A stretch of DNA of 13,893 bases from Desulfobacterales bacterium (GCA_030145015.1 JAQYWI010000148.1:1-13893); one strand, 5' to 3'; positions 1 to 7,556 are shown, counted from the stretch's first letter. Program-made: numbers and translations. Notes: a model not told the origin generated them from the letters alone.

Positions 1-313
1 TAAATATAAGACAAAATGAACCTTTTTAAAATTTGAAACGCTCAATTTAGGTTCTTATTATTAGTGGAATTATAGAGAAAGAAGAAAAGTGTCAAGATGT
101 AAGAAATAATGGCACTGATGAGTTGATTATTTTTAATTTATCTGGTTTAAAAAAATGGAATAGTCGAAGGCGCGACCGAATGGAAGCTAACCGCATGACC
201 GTATTTGATCACGGTGCCTGTTCTTTAACGAATCATTGCTTAACCCTAAAAAGAGCACATCTATTTGCGCGCTATCGGGTTGCCGACATTTTTTTCGGGT
301 AGGAGCAGAGCAG
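1..313. other. AT-rich leader region upstream of the mrp operon
   Basis: No convincing gene is visible here. The first ~165 nt are strongly AT-rich with frequent stops in all frames; composition then changes to that of the coding part. A weak sigma70-like pair (TTGATT at 123-128, TTTAAA at 146-151, 17-nt spacer, each about 4 of 6 matches) is the only promoter candidate. A 40-codon open frame runs from ATG 180 to TAG 300-302, ending inside the mrpA ribosome binding site. Its product has no recognisable features, so it is at best a leader peptide and may be chance. Confidence 0.5.
198..231 (+). promoter_or_regulatory. Hairpin plus boxA-like motif in the mrpA leader (tentative)
   Basis: A small hairpin (ACCGT at 198-202 pairing with ACGGT at 211-215) is followed directly by TGTTCTTTAACGA at 219-231. 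This differs at two positions from the E. coli rrn boxA TGCTCTTTAACAA. A hairpin followed by boxA is the order seen in rRNA operon leaders, where NusB/S10 bind boxA. No rRNA gene is present, so a role in antitermination of the mrp operon is only a suggestion and a chance match is quite possible. Confidence 0.22.
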
Positions 314-2623
314 ATGATTTTGGCAGCAGTTGTTTCGGTTTTTGTTTTAGCTCTGGCAGCACCGGGGCTGCACCGCTGGCTACCGCATCGGTCGGGCTGG
401 GCGCTGAGCCTTTTGCCTTTTGCCCTGACGGTTTTCTTTGCATTCAAAATTCCGCAGATCAATGCCGGGCTGGTCATCACCGAATACTATGACTGGGTCC
501 CCAGACTGGGCGCGACCTTGTCCATTTATCTGGACGGGCTCAGCCTGGTCTTTGCCCTGCTCATTTGCGGCGTGGGCACCTTGATTGTGATCTACTCCGG
601 CGGCTATCTGTCCGGTCATCCCAATCTCGGCCGGTTTTATACGTTTCTGCTGTTCTTCATGGCTTCCATGCTCGGTGTGGTTTTAGCCGGCAACCTCATC
701 AGCCTGTTTGTCTTCTGGGAACTGACCAGCATCAGTTCTTACTTTCTCATCGGTTTTGACCACCAGCGTGAATCCGCCCGAACCGCAGCCCTGCAGGCGC
801 TTCTGGTTACCGGGCTCGGAGGGCTGGCTTTGTTGGCGGGCGTGCTCTTGATGAGTTGGGTGGTCGGCAGCCTGGAAATAAAAGATCTGCTGACGCGCGG
901 CGATATGATCCGGGGGCACGGTCTGTATCTTCCGATTTTGATATTGGTGTTTTTGGGGGCCTTCACCAAATCGGCCCAGGTGCCGTTTCACTTCTGGCTG
1001 CCGTCGGCCATGGAGGGACCCGCACCGGTCAGTGCCTTTCTGCATTCGGTCACCATGGTTAAAGCCGGTGTTTATCTTCTTTTGCGGTTAAGTCCAATTC
1101 TGGGCGGAACCGAAGCCTGGCAGTTTTCCCTGACCCTGATTGGCGCTGCCACAATGGTCACCGGTGCCCTTATGGCACTGGTCCAGACCGACTTCAAGCT
1201 TCTGCTGGCCTATTCCACGGTGAACGGTTTGGGCACCCTCGTATTTCTGACAGGGCTGGGCACTCCGCTGTCGATCCAGGCGGCCATGGTTTTTCTGGTG
1301 GTGCATGCGCTCTATAAGGGATCGCTTTTTTTGTCTGCCGGCGTTGTGGATCATGAAACCGGAAGCCGTGATTTGAGCCGGCTAAAGGGGCTTTCCCGCC
1401 GGATGCCGATGATAACGCGTGCGGCGGTGCTGGCGGCTGTTTCCATGGCCGGGCTCCCGCCCCTGTTAGGATTTGTCGGCAAAGAACTGATCTATGAATC
1501 TATTTTGGCGGCCTCCGGGTTTCGCTGGCTGTTCGCTTCTGCCGCCGTCCTGGCCAATGCGGTGCTGCTGGCGGCCGCCGGAATTATGATCATCCGCCCC
1601 TTTTTTGCCGCCGCCGATGATGCACCCGAAAAACCGCACCGGGTCACCCTTGATCTTTGGCTGGGACCCTTTTTGCCGGCCGTGCTCGGCCTCATCCTGG
1701 GGCTGTTTCCAAATCTGATGACCATCGCGGCAGTATCCAATGCCGTATCCGCCGTTATGGCCCGACCGGTGCCCATGCATCTGGCCCTGTGGCATGGATT
1801 TACCCCGATGCTTGCCCTGAGCGCGCTAACGGTTATCTGCGGAGTGATGATTTACCGGTTTCATACACGGCTGCGTAATCTTGCCCGGCGCGGCGCCTGG
1901 CTGGCGGCCAGGGGACCGGCGGCCTGGTATTTCGGGTCCGTTGAGAAATTAAAGGCGCTTGCCGGCTGGCAGACGCGTGTGCTGCAAAGCGGTTATTTGC
2001 ATCACTATGTTTTCACCATTGTTTTGACAACCCTGGCGTTGGTGGGTTTTACGCTGATTAAAAAAGGCGGATTTCAAATTTCACTGGGACTCGGCGATAT
2101 TCGAATCGTTGAGCTCATTATAGCCCTTTTGATGCTGGCGGCCGCATACGTGACGGTGTGGGTGCCCTCGCGGCTCGGCGCCATCGTTGCCATGGGTGTG
2201 ATCGGCTATGGGCTGGCTTTGATTTTTATTAACTTCGGCGCACCGGACCTGGCCATGACCCAGTTTCTGATCGAAACCATGACGGTGATTCTTTTTGTCT
2301 GGGTGATTTATCGGCTTCCGAAGTTAACGGGTGAGGCCACCCGGGCACAGAAGATGCGCAATGCTGCGGTCGCCATTGCCAGCGGCATGCTGATGTCGAT
2401 TCTGGTGCTCGTGGCCCTCAGTGTCCAGGAAGGGTCGCGCCTTGCCGGATTTTTTGCTGAAAACAGTTATATCCTGGCCCATGGCAGAAACATCGTCAAT
2501 GTCATCATTGTCGATTTTCGCGGCATGGACACCCTGGGAGAAATTTCGGTTCTGGCGCTGGCCGGCGTGGGTGTTTATACGCTGCTGAGACTGAAGCCGG
2601 CGGATAGTCAGGAAATAAAATGA
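314..2623 (+). CDS. mrpA: Na+(K+)/H+ antiporter subunit A (MrpA/MnhA)
   Basis: Largest membrane subunit of the Mrp multisubunit cation/proton antiporter, related to complex I NuoL. The protein of 769 aa is almost entirely hydrophobic helices. The NuoL-like core carries the conserved charged residues in the expected places: E136 in FVFWELTSISSYF, K219 in GAFTKSAQVPFHFWLP, H226 and K250. A C-terminal DUF4040-type region (about 597-668, with FGAPDLAMTQFLIET) and the closing segment (about 724-769, DFRGMDTLGEISVLALAG) are those found fused in MrpA. Length is normal for the family. Start chosen at ATG 314 because AGGAG lies at 301-305, 8 nt upstream; an upstream ATG at 236 would add 26 hydrophilic residues that do not resemble MrpA. 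It is first in an mrpABCDEFG operon, but a 220-nt gap with a palindrome separates it from mrpB. Confidence 0.96.
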   Translation: MILAAVVSVFVLALAAPGLHRWLPHRSGWALSLLPFALTVFFAFKIPQINAGLVITEYYDWVPRLGATLSIYLDGLSLVFALLICGVGTLIVIYSGGYLSGHPNLGRFYTFLLFFMASMLGVVLAGNLISLFVFWELTSISSYFLIGFDHQRESARTAALQALLVTGLGGLALLAGVLLMSWVVGSLEIKDLLTRGDMIRGHGLYLPILILVFLGAFTKSAQVPFHFWLPSAMEGPAPVSAFLHSVTMVKAGVYLLLRLSPILGGTEAWQFSLTLIGAATMVTGALMALVQTDFKLLLAYSTVNGLGTLVFLTGLGTPLSIQAAMVFLVVHALYKGSLFLSAGVVDHETGSRDLSRLKGLSRRMPMITRAAVLAAVSMAGLPPLLGFVGKELIYESILAASGFRWLFASAAVLANAVLLAAAGIMIIRPFFAAADDAPEKPHRVTLDLWLGPFLPAVLGLILGLFPNLMTIAAVSNAVSAVMARPVPMHLALWHGFTPMLALSALTVICGVMIYRFHTRLRNLARRGAWLAARGPAAWYFGSVEKLKALAGWQTRVLQSGYLHHYVFTIVLTTLALVGFTLIKKGGFQISLGLGDIRIVELIIALLMLAAAYVTVWVPSRLGAIVAMGVIGYGLALIFINFGAPDLAMTQFLIETMTVILFVWVIYRLPKLTGEATRAQKMRNAAVAIASGMLMSILVLVALSVQEGSRLAGFFAENSYILAHGRNIVNVIIVDFRGMDTLGEISVLALAGVGVYTLLRLKPADSQEIK

Positions 2624-2750
2624 GCTAAAGTGATCTAAAATGCCTAAAATTAAAATATTGCTGCCCCAGCGCAGGCGCCCGCGCCGTGTGCAGCACCATT
2701 TATATATAAAATGATAGCATTCCTTAATTTTAGGCATTTTAGGCACTTTA
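2624..2750. repeat. Long palindrome between mrpA and mrpB
   Basis: Arms at 2626-2653 and 2724-2750 are inverted copies: 19 bp pair perfectly (CTAAAATGCCTAAAATTAA and its complement), and pairing continues outward through a further 7-8 nt with one mismatch and one inserted base. Each arm is itself made of a repeated word (CTAAAATG / GCCTAAAAT). The ~70-nt loop holds a GC-rich patch with its own short hairpin (GCTGC near 2660 and GCAGC near 2690). It starts one base after the mrpA stop. It could act as an attenuator, an RNA-stability hairpin or a repeat insertion. It has no good poly-T tract, so it is not a standard terminator. Confidence 0.8.
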
Positions 2751-2774
2751 AATTTTAGGCAATTATAGGAATAT

Positions 2775-2783
2775 TGCTATGAT
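2775..2783 (+). promoter_or_regulatory. Possible extended -10 promoter before mrpB
   Basis: TGCTATGAT at 2775-2783 fits an extended -10 element (TGn followed by TATGAT, 5 of 6 to consensus). The corresponding -35 position (about 2755-2760) is poor. It lies between the mrpA/mrpB palindrome and mrpB, where an internal promoter would make sense if the palindrome reduces read-through. This is sequence resemblance only. Confidence 0.25.
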
Positions 2784-2843
2784 ATTTGTGACAAGAAATT
2801 GCAGTTGTTTTAAACCATCAAAAATCAATTAAGGAATCCCCCT

Positions 2844-3260
2844 ATGCCATCAGTCATACTAACAACAGCGACGCGAATTTTGATGCCGATGCTGATTTTG
2901 TTTTCGGCTTTTATTCTGTTTCGCGGACATAATTTGCCGGGGGGCGGGTTCATCGGCGGTCTGGTGGCCGCAGCCACATTTATTCTTCACAGCTATGCCT
3001 ATGGGGTTGAGCGCACCCGGGCACTGTTGCGGATATCTCCGCGAACCCTCATCGGTGTCGGCTTGCTGGTGGCGCTGGGCAGCGGCTGCGTTTCCCTGAT
3101 CATCGGAAAGCCGTTTATGACCGGTCAATGGGGAAAACTGCAGATCATTTCTGATGAGATCTGGCATGTAGGGACACCCTTTTTCTTTGATGTAGGGGTT
3201 TATCTGGTGGTGATCGGTGCGGTGTTGACCATTATATTATCTCTGGCGGAAGGAGATTAA
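2844..3260 (+). CDS. mrpB: Na+/H+ antiporter subunit B (MrpB/MnhB)
   Basis: Small membrane subunit of the Mrp antiporter, 138 aa with about four membrane helices. The family hallmark is plain near the N-terminus: [20 protein letters not shown]. The C-terminal half has the usual [23 protein letters not shown]. Length matches MnhB-domain proteins. Start ATG 2844 is supported by AAGGAA at 2831-2836. The gene follows mrpA after an unusual 220-nt gap and is separated from mrpC by one base, so mrpB to mrpG look like one translationally coupled block. In the complex MrpB packs beside the C-terminal part of MrpA; this is family knowledge. Confidence 0.95.
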   Translation: MPSVILTTATRILMPMLILFSAFILFRGHNLPGGGFIGGLVAAATFILHSYAYGVERTRALLRISPRTLIGVGLLVALGSGCVSLIIGKPFMTGQWGKLQIISDEIWHVGTPFFFDVGVYLVVIGAVLTIILSLAEGD

Positions 3261-3261
3261 G

Positions 3262-3609
3262 GTGGAAGTTTTAGCGGCAATTGTCGTCGGTGGTCTGTTT
3301 GGTGCGGGGATCTATCTGCTATTGTCACGGTCCCCGGCGCGCTTGATCATAGGACTGGTGTTGCTGTCCAATGCTATCAATCTTCTGATTTTCGTTGCGG
3401 CGGGTCTGGTGCGGGGAAAGCCGCCCCTGATACCCACCGGAGCCCTAAGCGCCATTGAAACCACCGCTGACCCTCTGCCCCAGGCGCTAATTTTGACTGC
3501 CATTGTAATTTCCTTCGGTGTTTTGGCGTTTGCCCTGGTGCTTTTCAGCCGAACATTCAAATCGACGGCGGCAACTTCCCTTGACGAGATGAAAACGACG
3601 GATACATGA
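3262..3609 (+). CDS. mrpC: Na+/H+ antiporter subunit C (MrpC/MnhC, NuoK-like)
   Basis: Three-helix NuoK-like subunit of 115 aa, the normal size. Recognisable segments are [29 protein letters not shown] and the C-terminal [26 protein letters not shown] helix. The start is a GTG at 3262, one base after the mrpB stop, with AAGGAG at 3250-3255 inside the end of mrpB; no in-frame ATG lies close enough to replace it. The stop overlaps the mrpD start (ATGA at 3606-3609). In Mrp structures this subunit lies between MrpA and MrpD in the membrane arm and helps form the ion path (family knowledge). Confidence 0.94.
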   Translation: MEVLAAIVVGGLFGAGIYLLLSRSPARLIIGLVLLSNAINLLIFVAAGLVRGKPPLIPTGALSAIETTADPLPQALILTAIVISFGVLAFALVLFSRTFKSTAATSLDEMKTTDT

Positions 3610-5120
3610 AGCTGTTATTGATATTACCCATATTGATCCCATTGGCCACGGCCGCTGTGTGCCTGCTGTTTTGGCGGCACCGCAAGGTGCAGCGCCTGCT
3701 CGGCACGCTGGGATCTGCCGCCCATCTGGCTGCCGCGCTGGTATTGCTGTGGGCCGTCCGGCAGGAAGGTATCTTTGCCACCCAGCTGGGCAACTGGCCG
3801 GCCCCCTTTGGGATCACCCTGGTGGCGGATCTGTTCAGCGCCATCATGACGGTATTGGCCGCCCTGATGGGGTTTGCTGTCGGGGTGTACGCCTTGGGAA
3901 GTATCGACAGCAACCGCGAATCTTTCGGCTATTATTCATTTTTCCACTTTTTGCTCATGGGGGTCAGCGGTGTTTTTTTAACCGGCGACCTTTTTAATCT
4001 GTATGTCTGGTTTGAAGTGATGCTGATGGCCTCATTTGTTCTGCTGGCATTGGGGGGCGAAAAACCCCAGCTGGAAGGCGCGATCAAGTATGTAACCCTG
4101 AATTTAATCTCTTCGGCCCTGTTTTTGACCGCACTGGGAATACTTTACGGGATGGTGGGTACTTTAAATATGGCGGATCTATCCCGTCAGATGAGCAATG
4201 GGATGCACCCTGGAGTGGTCAGCACCCTGGCGATGCTTTTTTTAGTCGCTTTTGGAATCAAATCCGCGCTGTTTCCGCTGTTCTCCTGGCTGCCGGCTTC
4301 CTATCACACGCCACCGGTCTCCGTGTCGGCCATATTTGCCGGGCTGTTGACCAAGGTGGGAGTTTATACACTTATCCGGGTGTTTTCGTTGTTATTCCAT
4401 CAGGATGTTGGCTATACCCACACCCTCATCCTGGTCATTGCCGGGTTGACCATGGTGACCGGTGTGCTCGGTGCGATGGCTCAAAACGAGTTTCGGCGGA
4501 TATTATCGTTTCATATCATCAGCCAGGTCGGCTATATGATCATGGGGCTGGGATTGTTTACGCCCCTGGCGCTGGCGGGGTCGATTTTTTATATCATGCA
4601 TCACATCATTGTTAAGACCAATCTGTTTCTGGTCAGCGGCGTGGCGCGCAGACTGCAGGGTTCTTATCAACTGGACAAATTGGGGGGCCTGTCTCAATCG
4701 GCCCCGGGGCTGACCATCATTTTTATTATTTCAGCCTTTTCTCTGGCCGGCATGCCGCCATTGTCCGGTTTCTGGGCTAAGCTGATTCTGGTTAAAGCCA
4801 GTCTTGATATCACGGGCTATCTTATCGCTGCCACTGCATTGGCGGTGGGTTTGTTAACCCTGTTTTCGATGGCCAAGATCTGGGCGGCGGCCTTTTGGGG
4901 AGTGCCGCCAGAAGAAGCGACACCTGTCGGAGAAGCAATCCGTTTTCAGCTGACGCCCTCTAAAAAAATGGCGCTTTATCTTCCGATGATTATGCTGGGG
5001 CTCTTAACGGTGACGATCGGGCTGATGTCAGAACCTTTCTTTGAACTGGCAACCCAGGCCGCCGAGCAGTTATTGAATCCGGCAGCTTACATCCGGGCCG
5101 TTCTCGAGGGGATCAAATGA
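3606..5120 (+). CDS. mrpD: Na+/H+ antiporter subunit D (MrpD/MnhD)
   Basis: NuoM/N-like proton-translocating subunit of the Mrp complex, 504 aa with about 14 membrane helices. The two charged residues essential in studied MrpD proteins sit at the expected positions: E137 in [13 protein letters not shown] and K219 in [17 protein letters not shown]. The downstream [27 protein letters not shown] segment and [20 protein letters not shown] are also typical. It overlaps mrpC and mrpE by 4 nt each, so stoichiometric translation is likely. It could be confused with a complex I or hydrogenase-associated NuoM homologue, but the complete mrp gene order around it settles the call. Confidence 0.96.
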   Translation: MKLLLILPILIPLATAAVCLLFWRHRKVQRLLGTLGSAAHLAAALVLLWAVRQEGIFATQLGNWPAPFGITLVADLFSAIMTVLAALMGFAVGVYALGSIDSNRESFGYYSFFHFLLMGVSGVFLTGDLFNLYVWFEVMLMASFVLLALGGEKPQLEGAIKYVTLNLISSALFLTALGILYGMVGTLNMADLSRQMSNGMHPGVVSTLAMLFLVAFGIKSALFPLFSWLPASYHTPPVSVSAIFAGLLTKVGVYTLIRVFSLLFHQDVGYTHTLILVIAGLTMVTGVLGAMAQNEFRRILSFHIISQVGYMIMGLGLFTPLALAGSIFYIMHHIIVKTNLFLVSGVARRLQGSYQLDKLGGLSQSAPGLTIIFIISAFSLAGMPPLSGFWAKLILVKASLDITGYLIAATALAVGLLTLFSMAKIWAAAFWGVPPEEATPVGEAIRFQLTPSKKMALYLPMIMLGLLTVTIGLMSEPFFELATQAAEQLLNPAAYIRAVLEGIK

Positions 5121-5605
5121 AACAGATCAACCTATTTATAGGGAGTATTTTTTTGTCGCTGGTCTGGATGGCGCTGACCGGAACATTTACGTTTGCCAAT
5201 TTGGTGGTCGGCTTTGCCGTCAGCTCCCTGACGCTGTGGTTGATCGGTTCGCGGGGTGAGGTCGCTTTAATTGTTTATATCACCCGGTTTTTTCGTTTTG
5301 TCGGACTTTTCTTTTTCTTTCTGAAGGAGTTGCTGGTGGCGAATTTACGGGTGGCTTATGAAGTTTTAACACCGGGCTACCAGATGCGGGCCGCCATTAT
5401 CGCCATTCCCCTGGATGCCGAATCCGATCTGGAAATCACGGTTCTGGCCAATCTGATCACGCTGACGCCGGGCACCCTGAGCCTGGATGTCTCGCAGGAT
5501 CGCAAAATCCTTTATATCCACGCCATGCATGTGCGCGATGTGGATAAATTTCGACACGATATTAAAGCCCGCTTCGAACGGCGCGTTATGGAGGTTTTTA
5601 AATGA
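5117..5605 (+). CDS. mrpE: Na+/H+ antiporter subunit E (MrpE/MnhE)
   Basis: MNHE-domain subunit of 162 aa, with an N-terminal membrane region (about residues 1-60, helices broken by a short loop) and a soluble C-terminal domain. The latter has the family pattern of a membrane-proximal [17 protein letters not shown], then [21 protein letters not shown] and a closing IHAMHV strand. Starts by a 4-nt ATGA overlap with mrpD, with GAGGGG just upstream, and ends by the same overlap with mrpF. MrpE is needed for full activity of the complex in studied systems, but its exact role is not settled. Length is normal and nothing in the gene looks damaged. Confidence 0.93.
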   Translation: MKQINLFIGSIFLSLVWMALTGTFTFANLVVGFAVSSLTLWLIGSRGEVALIVYITRFFRFVGLFFFFLKELLVANLRVAYEVLTPGYQMRAAIIAIPLDAESDLEITVLANLITLTPGTLSLDVSQDRKILYIHAMHVRDVDKFRHDIKARFERRVMEVFK

Positions 5606-5877
5606 TTTTGCAGACGACGATCTATTTCATCGTTTTTCCACTGCTGAGTCTGACCCTTGTGCTCGGATTTATTCGTCTGCTCCTGGGACCGAAGCTGCCG
5701 GACCGCATCATTGCCTTTGAGCTGATCGCGATCACATCGGCTGCTATTATTGTGGTCTCCGCAATTGCCAACGATCAGGCTGTTTTGCTGGATGTGGCCA
5801 GTGCCTGGGCCATCATTTCATTTTTGAGCGTGATTGCGTTGTCCTTTTATATCGAAAAATGGAGAGGCCGGCCATGA
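5602..5877 (+). CDS. mrpF: Na+/H+ antiporter subunit F (MrpF/MnhF)
   Basis: Small three-helix subunit, 91 aa. The central segment LLGPKLPDRIIAFELIAIT carries the conserved G-P-x-x-P-D-R motif of MrpF, followed by DVASAWAIISFLSVIAL. The start overlaps the mrpE stop by 4 nt and its own stop overlaps the mrpG start by 4 nt. Its place between E and G matches the canonical mrp order. MrpF has been linked to cholate efflux as well as cation transport in Bacillus; nothing here tells which substrate matters in this organism. Confidence 0.93.
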   Translation: MILQTTIYFIVFPLLSLTLVLGFIRLLLGPKLPDRIIAFELIAITSAAIIVVSAIANDQAVLLDVASAWAIISFLSVIALSFYIEKWRGRP

Positions 5878-6290
5878 ATGAGATTGTGATATCCATACTG
5901 CTCGTTACAGGCTCTTTTTTCATGCTTGTTGCCGGTTTGGGCATGTTACGGATGCCGGATCTTTTTCTGCGCATGTCCTGCAGCACAAAGGCGGCAACCA
6001 TCGGCGTCGGCACCCTGCTGTTTGCCCTGGCCCTGTACTTCGCAAATCTGGGAGTGGCTACCCGGGCGCTGGCAACGATTGGTTTTATTTTTCTGACCGC
6101 GCCTGTCGGGGCGCATCGGATCGGGCGGATTGCATATCTGGTGGGTGTCGTGCTCTGGGAGGGGACCATTAAGGATGAGCTCAAAGGGGTTTATCCCGCT
6201 GATGCCTGTCTGCCTTTCGGTCAAGAGTGCCTCATACCCGATATGGACGCGCCCGAAGTAAAATCGAAAATAGAAGAAGAAAAGCCTTGA
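5874..6290 (+). CDS. mrpG: Na+/H+ antiporter subunit G (MrpG/MnhG)
   Basis: Last subunit of the Mrp complex, 138 aa with three helices. The family core is GLGMLRMPDLFLRMSCSTKA followed by a glycine-rich helix and LTAPVGAHRIGRIAY. I chose ATG 5874 rather than ATG 5859: it recreates the ATGA overlap used by the preceding genes, and GGAGAGG at 5861-5867 is a well-placed ribosome binding site, whereas the earlier start would add only MERPA. The roughly 45-residue hydrophilic tail contains two cysteines (DACLPFGQEC) and ends in an acidic/lysine stretch; many MrpG proteins end sooner. No clear terminator follows before the promoter at 6312. Confidence 0.92.
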   Translation: MNEIVISILLVTGSFFMLVAGLGMLRMPDLFLRMSCSTKAATIGVGTLLFALALYFANLGVATRALATIGFIFLTAPVGAHRIGRIAYLVGVVLWEGTIKDELKGVYPADACLPFGQECLIPDMDAPEVKSKIEEEKP

Positions 6291-6311
6291 GGAAATGACT
6301 CAAAGGCGACC

Positions 6312-6339
6312 TTGACAGTCAAAGGGGTGGTCCTATAAT
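6312..6339 (+). promoter_or_regulatory. Consensus sigma70-type promoter for the selenoprotein gene
   Basis: TTGACA at 6312-6317 and TATAAT at 6334-6339 are exact consensus hexamers with a 16-bp spacer. Transcription would start around 6346, giving a leader of about 22 nt with GAGGAGG at 6353-6359, 8 nt before the ATG. No operator-like repeat is obvious, so strong constitutive expression is the simple expectation. A match this good upstream of a correctly spaced gene start is unlikely to be accidental. Confidence 0.82.
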
Positions 6340-6367
6340 CTTAGGATAAAGAGAGGAGGGCATTAAA

Positions 6368-6937
6368 ATGGGTGGGATCTTTAAATTTTTAGCCGTATTC
6401 GCCGGGATTTTTTTGTTAACGGTCGGTGTTTCCATGGCCAAATCCCAACCGCCTGCCGTCGGCGGTGTCCTGCCGGAGTTTGATCTTTCCGTACCCAAAA
6501 ACGACGAACACCAGAAATATTTAGGCGTCGCCGGCAAAACCTTCACGATTCCGCAAATAAAAGCCGAAGTGGTCATCATCGAAATATTTAGTATGTATTG
6601 ACCTTACTGCCAGAGGGAGGCTCCCTCTATCAACGAGATGTACCGCAAAATCGAAAGCAACAGCAGGTTCAAAGACAGGGTTAAACTGATCGGCATCGGT
6701 GTCGGGAACTCGGCTTTTGAAGTCGGCTATTTTAAAAAGACCTATGATATACCGTTTCCCCTTTTTCCGGATGGTAATTTTTCAATCCACAAAAAGGTGG
6801 GTGAGGTCAGAACCCCATTTTTTATTTGTATTCGAATAGGGCATGATGGCAGCCACCAGGTTTTTTATTCTAAAGTTGGCGGCGCCAAAGATGCGGATCA
6901 ACTCTTGAAAAAGCTCCTTGCGGATTCAGGATTATGA
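6368..6937 (+). CDS. Exported thioredoxin-fold selenoprotein with U-P-Y-C active site (TGA 6599-6601 read as Sec)
   Basis: Read through the in-frame TGA, this is one 189-aa protein. Residues 1-24 form a signal peptide or N-terminal anchor ([18 protein letters not shown]). The mature part has a thioredoxin/redoxin fold: strand [11 protein letters not shown] leads into U78-P79-Y80-C81, where classic redoxins have C-x-x-C, and T149-P150 before FFICIRIG fits the cis-proline loop. TGA encodes Sec rather than stop or Trp because the frame is open before and after it, a SECIS hairpin follows, and TGA ends several neighbours normally. The true stop is TGA at 6935-6937, with TAA directly behind it in frame. 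The likely role is a periplasmic thiol/selenol oxidoreductase or peroxide-reducing partner; the substrate is unknown. It has its own consensus promoter and is followed 16 nt later by a peroxiredoxin-like gene. A plain annotation would split it into a 77-aa and a 99-aa fragment. Confidence 0.88.
6599..6628 (+). promoter_or_regulatory. Selenocysteine UGA codon and bacterial SECIS hairpin
   Basis: After UGA (6599-6601, followed by C), AGAGGGA at 6612-6618 pairs perfectly with TCCCTCT at 6622-6628, closing a GGC loop at 6619-6621. The loop begins after 17 nt, inside the 16-37 nt range of the published bacterial SECIS consensus, and its first two bases are G as that consensus asks. The hairpin lies in the coding sequence, as bacterial SECIS elements do, and would be bound by SelB. 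SelA, SelB, SelC and SelD are not in the window. Confidence 0.86.
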
Positions 6938-6953
6938 TAAGGAGGTCCTATCA

Positions 6954-7556
6954 ATGAAAATTTTTTTTTTAGTAAACATCGTCTCGAGTTTAATCTTTTT
7001 TTTATCCATTACGCCTGCTTTAAGTGCCTCAGAAGCATTCAAGGGTAATATCTATAACCCGGGGCAATTAAAACCGGTTGACAGTACCTTAAAAGTCAAA
7101 GTCGGCGACCCCGCACCGGACTTTACGTTGCCTTCTGTTTCCGGAGAAAAAATCTCTCTCAGCCAATACCGGGGCAAAAAGCATGTGGTCATATCATTCG
7201 TTCCGGCGGCATGGACGCCGGTTTGCTCCGATCAGTGGCCGGGCTATAACATTGTAAAACAAATGTTTGAAGAAAACGATGCCGTCCTTCTGGGTATCAC
7301 GGTAGACAATATTCCGACGCTGTATGCCTGGACCAAGCAGATGGGGGCGTTGTGGTTTCCGGTACTTTCTGATTTTTGGCCCCACGGCGCGGTGGCTGAG
7401 AAGTATGGCGTATTACGCTCCAGTGGGGTTACCGAACGGGCTTTGATTTTTATTGATAAAAATGGACGTATTCAGGATATCCAGGTTTCGGATATCAATG
7501 TAAGACCCGATCTGGCGCAATGTGCCACGACCCTGGAAAAGATGAATAAAAAATAA
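6954..7556 (+). CDS. Exported peroxiredoxin-like protein (AhpC/TSA family)
   Basis: A 200-aa protein with a hydrophobic signal peptide (residues about 1-25, ending ALSAS). The redoxin domain begins at VGDPAPDFTLPSVSGEKISL (about 50-69), and the peroxidatic motif PxxxTxxC is intact as P84-A-A-W-T88-P-V-C91. R162 in VTERALIFIDKNG matches the conserved active-site Arg that follows in Prx enzymes. A second Cys, C190, ten residues from the end, could be a resolving cysteine. It probably reduces peroxides in the periplasm, taking electrons from a thiol partner. Start is ATG 6954, not the in-frame ATG 6918 inside the selenoprotein gene: AAGGAGGT at 6939-6946 is an excellent ribosome binding site and the signal peptide begins there. 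Only 16 nt separate it from the selenoprotein, so the two are surely cotranscribed. Confidence 0.88.
   Translation: MKIFFLVNIVSSLIFFLSITPALSASEAFKGNIYNPGQLKPVDSTLKVKVGDPAPDFTLPSVSGEKISLSQYRGKKHVVISFVPAAWTPVCSDQWPGYNIVKQMFEENDAVLLGITVDNIPTLYAWTKQMGALWFPVLSDFWPHGAVAEKYGVLRSSGVTERALIFIDKNGRIQDIQVSDINVRPDLAQCATTLEKMNKK

Noticed and set aside
101..130. Sigma54 promoter suggested by TGGCAC before TTGAT
   Set aside because: The spacing is wrong: no GC lies 10 nt after the GG, so the -12 element is absent.
236..313. Upstream start of mrpA at ATG 236
   Set aside because: The extra 26 residues are polar and unlike MrpA, while ATG 314 has AGGAG at the right distance.
6368..6601. A 77-aa protein ending at TGA 6599-6601, or a pseudogene broken by a nonsense mutation
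   Set aside because: The frame continues open for 111 codons, the fold only makes sense when joined, the TGA replaces the first redox Cys, and a SECIS hairpin follows at the right distance.
6599..6601. TGA read as tryptophan through an alternative genetic code
   Set aside because: TGA is the normal stop of mrpA, mrpC, mrpD, mrpE, mrpF and mrpG, and Trp is encoded by TGG throughout.
6638..6937. A separate 99-aa gene starting at ATG 6638
   Set aside because: It has no ribosome binding site, begins in the middle of a thioredoxin fold and is in frame with the upstream part; it is the C-terminal part of the selenoprotein.
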